Assembly: GCA_003647435.1 (NCBI GenBank) | Contig: QMMV01000184.1 | Location: 1 to 5,047, forward strand | Direction: 5' to 3' | Source of the DNA: Deltaproteobacteria bacterium | GTDB lineage: Bacteria; Desulfobacterota; Desulfobacteria; Desulfobacterales; C00003060 | DNA length: 5,047 nucleotides | Shown: positions 1 through 5,047 of the stretch, piece by piece | How positions within the stretch are numbered: position 1 is the stretch's first letter | How the letters are laid out: each line of letters begins with the position of its first letter | Notes under the pieces: model-generated | The model's database searches: none | What the model was told of the DNA's origin: nothing | The model's input: the letters and a program-made list of their open reading frames with translations, nothing else | Translations under genes and position numbers: made by a program

Positions 1-115
1 CGATAACGATGTCGTCCCCTGCTCCCGCCGTGATCGTGTCATCGACTGCTTCGCTCACCACACTCGCATCAAAGCCGCCTATGACAATATCGTCACCGTC
101 ACCTGCGTCTATAAT
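1..115 (-). CDS. In-frame continuation of the RTX protein beyond the TAG, C-terminus outside window
   Basis: Directly after the TAG the same frame stays open for 38 codons to the left edge. It reads IIDAGDGDDIVIGG, then a short non-RTX stretch (FDASVVSEAV), then DDTITAGAGDDIVI. Both ends are good RTX motifs. The first part aligns without gaps to the start of the preceding compound units, for example unit 12 (NINSGAGDDIVLAG). This is therefore the next repeat unit of the same gene, not intergenic DNA. It could be the remnant of a gene broken by a nonsense mutation, a segment reached by readthrough, or normal coding sequence hidden by a base-call error. The usual C-terminal type I secretion signal would lie further on. 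Confidence 0.75.
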   Translation of the reverse strand, partial: MIDAGDGDDIVIGGFDASVVSEAVDDTITAGAGDDIVI

Positions 116-118
116 CTA
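116..118 (-). other. In-frame TAG stop inside an RTX repeat
   Basis: The plus-strand CTA at 116-118 reads TAG in the coding frame. It falls two codons after the Gly-Gly that opens each compound unit (context GGG GGT CCT TAG ATT ATA). At this position 12 of the 13 preceding units have Asp and one has Asn. The residue before it, Pro, is also unlike the N/D/G/S/A seen in the other units. Going from GAT or GAC to TAG needs two base changes. No typical terminator hairpin or new gene start follows; repeat coding resumes at once. Confidence 0.85.
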
Positions 119-3100
119 AGGACCCCCAATATCGGTATCCGTGCTGTATATGTCATTGGCCTCTGCGCTGCCGTCGCCTCTCACCACGACGCCGTTGTCG
201 CCAAGGATTACGTCATCGTCACCGCCCCCCTTGATCGTGTCTCCACCAACACCGCCGACAAGGATATCGTTTCCGCTGTTTCCATAAATGGCATCCGCGC
301 CGCCGTCACCCGGATTAGTGGGTTCAATCCGTTCTGCCGCATCACTGCTGTTCCTGCTGACTTTCCCATTATCCCCGATGATGATGTCATCACCGCTCCA
401 GCCGATGATGCCATCGGCCTCATAGCCTGCCAGGACAATATCATCACCGGCGCCGCTGTTGATATTATCGCTCCCGCCTGTAGTGGGGTTCGTTGTGTAG
501 ATGTCGTTGGCTTCCGCGCTCCCGTCGCCGCTTACTACAACACCGTTGTCACCCAGGATGACGTCATCTCCTTCGTGACCGTAAATGTTATCCGATCCGA
601 CACCACCGATGATGATATCCGCATCCTCGTTTCCATGAATCGTATCGTCTCCACCGTCTCCCGTATAGTTGAAATCGGTGGCGATTCGCTCAACCACATC
701 GCTGTTGTCCCGTTTGATGCAGGCATGGTCTCCAACAAGGATATCCTGCCCAGCTTCGCCGGTGAGCTTATCTTCTCCAGGACCGCCGATCAGGATATCT
801 TTCGCCTCCCGGCCGTTCAGGATATCGTTCCCGCCGATGCCAGGATCTGTCGTGTAGATGTCGTTGTCATCCTCAGCGTCGGGATCATTCCGGACTACGA
901 CACCATTATCACCCAGGATAACATCGGGGTTGTCGCCGCCGTTTATAGTGTCGGCCCCGACACCGCCGATGAGGATATCCAGGCCGTCTTTGCCATAGAT
1001 GGTATCATCCCCTCCATCTTGCGGGTTTGTGGTCTCAATTCGCTCGACGGCATCGCCGCTGCCTCGGGTGATACAGCCACTATCGCCTATAACAATGTCA
1101 TTGCCCGCATCACCGGTGATGTCATCGTCGCCGAATCCGCCAAGAATAATATCGGCTCCGGTCCCGCCGCTTATGGTATTCGCACCGCCGACGGTCGAAG
1201 AGGTGGTGAAGATGTCATTGTCATCCGCTGCATCGGGATCTTCTCTCACCACCACACCGCTGTCGCCCAGGATGACATCGGAGCCGCTGTCTCCGTTGAT
1301 CGTATCATTGGCAGCGCCGCCGATCAGGATGTCGTTATCCTCCCCGCCATGGATTGTATCCGCGCATCCTGCATCTGTATCTGTTGACAGGATTCTCTGC
1401 ACAACGTTGGTGCTGCTCCTGATGACCTTGCCGCTGTCCCCAAGAATGACATCGTCTCCTGCATCGCCGTTTATGGTGTCGGCCCCGTACCCTCCAATGA
1501 GAATATCAGCATTGTCGCCACCCTTGAGAGTATCACTCCCGCCCGTGCCGGGGTTTGTGGTGTAGATAGTATGGGCATCACTGGTTCCGTCATCGAGAAC
1601 CACCTTGCCATGGTCGCCCAGGATCACGTTAGCCCCCGAATTCCCGGAAATGTCGTCGTCTACCGGCCCACCGATGGCGATGTCATCGCCCGAACCGCAC
1701 TCTATGGTATCGCCGCCGCCATTGGATGTGTCTGTGGTCTCGACACGAACCACTACACCGGCGAGAACAGCAATTTTCCCACGATCACCTAAGAGCATAT
1801 CATTGCCGGCATCGCCGTAGAGACGATCATCTCCGGCCTGACCGTAGATCAGGTCATTCCCGGACCCCCCGTGAATCTCGTCATCACCGCCGACAGTCTC
1901 ATCGGTGATCGTAATGGTATTGGCGAGCCCATAAACGTAATCGGGTTCAATAATCCCGTTGTCACCTAAAAGGACGTCATCACCTTGGTTGCCGTTCAGG
2001 ACGTCATTTCCGGCACCACCGATGATATAATCCGTCCCATCATCGCCGCTCAGATCGTCATCGCCGCCTACCGTATCAGTTGTTTCAATCTTCTCTACGT
2101 TGTTGCCGCTTCCGCGGGTGACCCTGCCGTGATCACCAATGAGGATGTCATATCCTGTTTCTCCCGCGTCAGAACTGACAGTGATCGTATCCCCGAGGGC
2201 ACCGCCGATCAGGATGTCAATTCCGCTATTCCCTTCAATCGTGTCATTTCCGCCAACAGAGGAATCGGTCGTATAGATATCACCACCCTCGGTGTATCCT
2301 GCCCGGCCCGTGTCACCCAGAACAACGTCATTGCCCGCGTTTCCTGATATAATATCGTTTCCGGCCCCGCCGAAGATATAGTCATTGCCCTGACCGCCGG
2401 AGATCGTATCATTTCCACCTGTAGAGGCATCGGTTGTAGCAGCATAGGTCGCAGTAATCGTACCTGAATCGCCAAAGATCAGATCGTCGCCGCTGTCGCC
2501 ATAAATGGTGTCGTCCCCCTCCTGACCGAAGATCCAGTCCGCGTCCTCTCCGCCGTGAAGTTCATCATCACCGGTCCCGCCGTAGATCTTATCGATGCCC
2601 GGCCCGCCGAATACTTTATCATTTCCCGTTCCAGCCTTTATGGTGTCAGCGTCTTCATCACCGTAAATCGTGTCGTTTCCGTCCCCGCCGAAGATCTCAT
2701 CCAGGCCGAGGCCGCCATGGCTGGTATCGTTGCCCTCCCCGCCGTAAAGGGTGTCGTCACCGGCCTCGCCCCACAGTATGTCGTTACCGCTATCACCCTT
2801 GAGGGTGTCGTTCCCTGCGCCGCCGTAGATGGTGTCGTTTCCTGCACCCCCGATCAGCTCATCTGCATCCCCTTCTCCATATAGATAGTCGCCGCCTGTT
2901 CCACCTGCAATCAGGTCAAGGCCAAACCCGCCCCAGAGCTTGGCTACGCCGCTGCCGGCGTAAATCAGCGTGTCATTGCCCTCGCCGCCTTTGACCTCAA
3001 CATCTGCAGCCACACCGGGGCTTACATAGAGGTAGTCTTCCCCGTCACCGAAGTCGCCGACGATCTTGTTCACGCCAGAGAATTTCTGGGTGTAACCCAA

Positions 3101-5047
3101 AGCGCTGACCGCGATCTTGTTCCCGTCCTGTCGGATGGCATAGCTCTCCGACCTGATATTCTTGAAATACTTGCCCCGGTAAGATGCTCGCTGTCCAACG
3201 TTGAGGTAGAGAATATCGCCGACCTGGGTCGCCAGTGTCGGGCTTGGCCCCCAAGTCCAGGTGACACTGCCCGAAACACTGATCCCGCAGACCTTGATCT
3301 TCAGCTTCGCATAACCCTTGATGGGTGTGAGATCTATGGCCGCATCAAGCGAGGCGATATTGAAGTGGATCTTAAACCAGCCAAGTTTGATACTGAAATC
3401 TACCCCTCCCCAGATTCTTCCGGAGAAGCCGTTGTTCGTCAGCGTGATCTCTATTCCGCCGTAGAGCTTAAAAGGCCCCATGGGGATACCGAAGTCCACC
3501 TTCCCATGGACACGAAACTGCCCGTCGGAGCGGAAATAGCCGTCTACCCCGATTCGAATAAAATTGAAGAAATTGATAGAGAGTTCATTGATCCGGATCT
3601 CAAAGACCCCACCCGTCTTCTGAAGGGTCAGGTCTCCCGTACCTTTAAACAGAACAATACTTACCTGCCCTGAGATCTGCACCCGGCAAGTGTCCCGAGC
3701 CACGCCGAGGTGCTCTTGAGTCTTGCTGGTATTTACCTCAAGAATGAAGTCTCCCTGGATGCTGACCAGCGGAATCGACAGCGTCTGCACATCGAGTTTG
3801 AGCCTGGTAGCCAGAGCCGGTTCTTTATAAATACCGCCGCTTCCTTCTACGCCGGCGCGGCCGAACCCGCCGAGGTTCATGTGGGCATCGAACTTGATTT
3901 CAAAGCCTTCATCGTTGAGCGTGAGATAGAAAGCGCCCTTGATAGTGAATATGCCGGCGATATCGAGTTTGCCGCCCCCCTCTACCAGGAGTGTACGGGC
4001 ATCTATGGTCTCCTCAACGAGGTCATCAGATACATCGCCCGTATCGGGGTCGATCTGCAGGCGCATGATAGTTTGTTCAGAGCCTGTTGTGTTGATCTCC
4101 AAACGGAAGTGGCCTGAAAACGAGAAAAGCCCGGAGCCTAAGCCGGCATCGGCATCTAACTGAAGACCGCCCACCAGCCCCTCGTTGCCGATCTTGAGCA
4201 TCCCGCTGGCTGCTACTATGCCAAGCGGCCCGAGATCAGCATCTGCGGCAACAAACAGGACCGACGCCTCGGAGCTGATATTGAAGTAGAACCTGCCGTC
4301 AAGATCGAGGATCCCTGCCATCAGGCTCAGAGTGCCCTCGGCCTCAATGACCACATAAAATCCAGCTTCACCCTCTGAGCCGTCTATGCCTGGCGGACCG
4401 GCCGGGATGGAGAGTGTGTCGTAATCCACCTTGTCCCGAAATTTCTCGGGCACCTCGAACTCGTATGCCCGGCCAGAGGAATTCACCAGGAAACTGAAAT
4501 CACAATCGAACTGCAGGGCATCCCCCAAAGAAATGTCACCGGAGAGTTCAAGTCTAATCCCAACTCCATCGTCACTGAATACAAGGAGTCCAAAGGCCTC
4601 GAAGGTGAAAATCCTTGCATCAGGAGGGCCGATGAGCAAATTTACATCGGCAAATATCGTGGCCCTTTCTCCCTCAAGCTCCATGTAGAAAACGCCGGCC
4701 AATCTGAAAAGTTCAGTGTCCCCGGAATGAAAGATAAGGTTACCGTCAATAGTGACGCGGCAGGTTTCAGCGGGAACAGTGATGGTCTTTGTTTCACCCG
4801 GACCGAGCAGGATGGTCACATCCCGATCCTGGCTTGTAGAATTTATTTGAAGGTTGAAGTTGGCGTCAGCGTCGAAACCCAGTTCTTCCAGCAAAGTCTC
4901 TGAAGAAGACTCGAGTCGGAGGAGGCCGATGACCCCCTGCTGATTGATTTCAAGATAGCCGAGGGTCTGCATGTAACCGATCGGGCCGAGGTCAACGGTG
5001 GCGCTTGCCTGGAGCTCGATCTTGTCAAGACTGATCTCGAACCTGTA
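116..5047 (-). CDS. Giant RTX (hemolysin-type) calcium-binding repeat protein, N-terminus outside window
   Basis: One uninterrupted minus-strand frame of 1,643 codons runs from the right edge to a TAG at 116-118. The ATG at 4970-4972 opens a 1,618-residue stretch, but the 25 codons before it are also open. They encode FEISLDKIELQASATVDLGPIG, cut here only by the Met, which matches an internal unit at residues 229-251 (FNISSEAS...DADLGPLG), so the Met is internal and the start lies outside. Order seen: beta-rich tandem units (to about residue 570), a junction module (571-638), a plain RTX block (639-853), then an array of 13 compound RTX units (854-1617). Many GGxGNDTIxG-type motifs make the calcium-binding beta-roll assignment secure. 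From family knowledge, such proteins leave the cell by type I secretion and fold in extracellular calcium; roles include adhesins, surface layers and toxins or enzymes. I see no catalytic domain, so the role is unknown. No frameshift is visible before the TAG. Confidence 0.93.
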   Translation of the reverse strand, partial: YRFEISLDKIELQASATVDLGPIGYMQTLGYLEINQQGVIGLLRLESSSETLLEELGFDADANFNLQINSTSQDRDVTILLGPGETKTITVPAETCRVTIDGNLIFHSGDTELFRLAGVFYMELEGERATIFADVNLLIGPPDARIFTFEAFGLLVFSDDGVGIRLELSGDISLGDALQFDCDFSFLVNSSGRAYEFEVPEKFRDKVDYDTLSIPAGPPGIDGSEGEAGFYVVIEAEGTLSLMAGILDLDGRFYFNISSEASVLFVAADADLGPLGIVAASGMLKIGNEGLVGGLQLDADAGLGSGLFSFSGHFRLEINTTGSEQTIMRLQIDPDTGDVSDDLVEETIDARTLLVEGGGKLDIAGIFTIKGAFYLTLNDEGFEIKFDAHMNLGGFGRAGVEGSGGIYKEPALATRLKLDVQTLSIPLVSIQGDFILEVNTSKTQEHLGVARDTCRVQISGQVSIVLFKGTGDLTLQKTGGVFEIRINELSINFFNFIRIGVDGYFRSDGQFRVHGKVDFGIPMGPFKLYGGIEITLTNNGFSGRIWGGVDFSIKLGWFKIHFNIASLDAAIDLTPIKGYAKLKIKVCGISVSGSVTWTWGPSPTLATQVGDILYLNVGQRASYRGKYFKNIRSESYAIRQDGNKIAVSALGYTQKFSGVNKIVGDFGDGEDYLYVSPGVAADVEVKGGEGNDTLIYAGSGVAKLWGGFGLDLIAGGTGGDYLYGEGDADELIGGAGNDTIYGGAGNDTLKGDSGNDILWGEAGDDTLYGGEGNDTSHGGLGLDEIFGGDGNDTIYGDEDADTIKAGTGNDKVFGGPGIDKIYGGTGDDELHGGEDADWIFGQEGDDTIYGDSGDDLIFGDSGTITATYAATTDASTGGNDTISGGQGNDYIFGGAGNDIISGNAGNDVVLGDTGRAGYTEGGDIYTTDSSVGGNDTIEGNSGIDILIGGALGDTITVSSDAGETGYDILIGDHGRVTRGSGNNVEKIETTDTVGGDDDLSGDDGTDYIIGGAGNDVLNGNQGDDVLLGDNGIIEPDYVYGLANTITITDETVGGDDEIHGGSGNDLIYGQAGDDRLYGDAGNDMLLGDRGKIAVLAGVVVRVETTDTSNGGGDTIECGSGDDIAIGGPVDDDISGNSGANVILGDHGKVVLDDGTSDAHTIYTTNPGTGGSDTLKGGDNADILIGGYGADTINGDAGDDVILGDSGKVIRSSTNVVQRILSTDTDAGCADTIHGGEDNDILIGGAANDTINGDSGSDVILGDSGVVVREDPDAADDNDIFTTSSTVGGANTISGGTGADIILGGFGDDDITGDAGNDIVIGDSGCITRGSGDAVERIETTNPQDGGDDTIYGKDGLDILIGGVGADTINGGDNPDVILGDNGVVVRNDPDAEDDNDIYTTDPGIGGNDILNGREAKDILIGGPGEDKLTGEAGQDILVGDHACIKRDNSDVVERIATDFNYTGDGGDDTIHGNEDADIIIGGVGSDNIYGHEGDDVILGDNGVVVSGDGSAEANDIYTTNPTTGGSDNINSGAGDDIVLAGYEADGIIGWSGDDIIIGDNGKVSRNSSDAAERIEPTNPGDGGADAIYGNSGNDILVGGVGGDTIKGGGDDDVILGDNGVVVRGDGSAEANDIYSTDTDIGGP
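122..2413 (-). repeat. Array of 13 compound RTX units with alternating A/B loops
   Basis: Residues 854-1617 divide into 13 units of 55-62 residues, each ending in Gly-Gly (Gly-Cys in unit 6). Each unit has about four RTX turns ending in (I/V)LGDxG, then a loop of about 20-25 residues. Odd units carry an A loop of the type VVVRNDPDAEDDNDIYTTDP. Even units carry a B loop of the type VTRGSGDAVERIETTNP. The alternation holds from unit 1 to unit 13, although loop sequences in units 1, 3 and 4 are more diverged. Dimer periods are 2063-2413, 1715-2062, 1364-1714, 1010-1363, 650-1009 and 299-649, with a final A unit at 122-298. Units 11 and 13 are identical at 39 of 59 residues by eye. I infer growth by duplication of a dimer. 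Confidence 0.88.
2414..3058 (-). repeat. RTX calcium-binding nonapeptide block (plain beta-roll)
   Basis: Residues 639-853. After an opening pair of turns (GDFGDGEDYLYV, GGEGNDTLI) and a short break (YAGSGVAKLW), 17 nonapeptides follow in exact 9-residue register from residue 681 to 833 (2474-2932), for example GGAGNDTIY, GGAGNDTLK and GDSGNDILW. The Gly and Asp positions that coordinate calcium between turns of a parallel beta-roll are largely kept. Some turns are degenerate (GEGDADELI, GDEDADTIK). The block ends with a first, short loop (GDSGTITATYAATTDASTGG) that resembles the loops of the compound array downstream, so the transition is gradual. This block matches the hemolysin-type calcium-binding repeat family (Pfam PF00353 class). 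Confidence 0.92.
3059..3262 (-). other. Junction module leading into the RTX region
   Basis: Residues 571-638 follow the last beta unit and open with TWTWGPSPTLATQVGD. The pattern LYLNVGQRASYRG, then SYAIRQDGNKIAVSALG, then TQKFSGVNKIVGD runs straight into the first RTX-like turn (DFGDGEDYLYV). From memory, a similar short beta segment (LNVG...R..., a V.A.G strand, QxFxGVxxI, then a G-D-G-x-D turn) often precedes RTX arrays in giant repeat proteins, where it probably caps the beta-roll. That family link is recalled and not verified here. The sequence itself shows only the position and the beta-strand pattern. Confidence 0.5.
3263..5047 (-). repeat. N-terminal beta-rich tandem units, about 100-130 residues each, family not recognised
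   Basis: About five diverged units can be laid out by eye: 4694-5047 (partial), 4295-4693, 3935-4294, 3629-3934 and 3263-3628. Recurrent landmarks are an opening aromatic strand (VFYMEL, RFYFNI, AFYLTL), a DLGPxG-like turn followed by GxLxI, a strand ending in an Asn-Ser/Thr turn (NLQINSTS at 40-47, FLVNSSG at 161-167, RLEINTTG at 290-297, ILEVNTSK at 410-417), and a closing hydrophobic strand. Two units carry a matching TCRVxI element (ETCRVTI from 69 and DTCRVQI from 427). Alternating hydrophobic and polar residues throughout predict beta structure, with no transmembrane helices. The last unit (449-570) is the most divergent and richest in aromatic and basic residues. I infer a stalk- or scaffold-like extracellular region, but do not recognise a named domain. 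Confidence 0.7.

Noticed and set aside
1..118. Region after the TAG as an intergenic space with a terminator
   Set aside because: The sequence continues the RTX reading frame for 38 codons and shows no hairpin followed by a T-run on the coding strand.
575..1387. Long open frame of 270 codons on the plus strand, plus several shorter ones within 669-2347
   Set aside because: They lie antisense to the compound RTX array. The regular Gly/Asp/Ile codons leave few stops on the opposite strand, and the translated products merely mirror the repeat period without a recognisable domain or ribosome binding site.
122..2413. Possible CRISPR array or DNA-level satellite, given the regular repeats
   Set aside because: The period is about 175 and 350 bp, the copies are diverged at synonymous sites and the conservation is at the protein level. 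There are no short identical repeats with unique spacers.
2414..3058. Serralysin-type metalloprotease or lipase, which also carry RTX turns
   Set aside because: No HExxH zinc motif or GxSxG esterase motif was seen in the visible protein; the RTX block follows structural repeats, not a catalytic domain.
3365..4117. Plus-strand open frames of 102 and 135 codons opposite the N-terminal units
   Set aside because: They are antisense to a well-supported coding frame with clear repeat homology, and their products resemble no known protein.

Overview
The whole 5,047-base window lies inside one very large gene read on the minus strand. The frame is open from the right edge (the protein's N-terminal side) down to a single TAG at 116-118. 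It then continues in the same frame, still encoding recognisable repeats, to the left edge. Neither the true start nor the true C-terminus is in the window. I see no intergenic space, RNA gene, promoter, terminator, insertion sequence or CRISPR array. Residue numbers below count from the Met codon at 4970-4972, which is almost certainly internal; 25 in-frame residues precede it.

The product is a giant, modular, acidic calcium-binding protein of the RTX (hemolysin-type, GGxGxDxUx) superfamily. In protein order it has four parts. (1) About 590 residues of beta-rich tandem units of roughly 100-130 residues each (3263-5047), which I cannot assign to a named family. (2) A junction module of about 70 residues that leads into the RTX part (3059-3262). 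(3) A classical RTX beta-roll with 17 consecutive nonapeptides in perfect 9-residue register (2474-2932, inside 2414-3058). (4) A long array of 13 higher-order units of about 59 residues (122-2413), each made of about four RTX turns plus a loop. The loops alternate strictly between two types, so the real period is a dimer of about 117 residues (about 350 bp). The array runs up to the TAG, and a fourteenth, divergent unit continues beyond it.

RTX proteins of this kind are normally exported unfolded by type I secretion and fold on binding extracellular calcium. The export signal is normally at the extreme C-terminus, which would lie beyond the left edge. No secretion genes are visible. The organism is probably a Gram-negative bacterium with moderate GC (mid-50s percent by eye). 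Giant proteins of this design occur in environmental lineages such as Desulfobacterota, Planctomycetota and Gammaproteobacteria, but nothing here fixes the taxon.

The points most worth a second look are the TAG that replaces a near-invariant Asp inside an otherwise intact repeat, the alternating A/B loop architecture, and the unassigned N-terminal tandem units.
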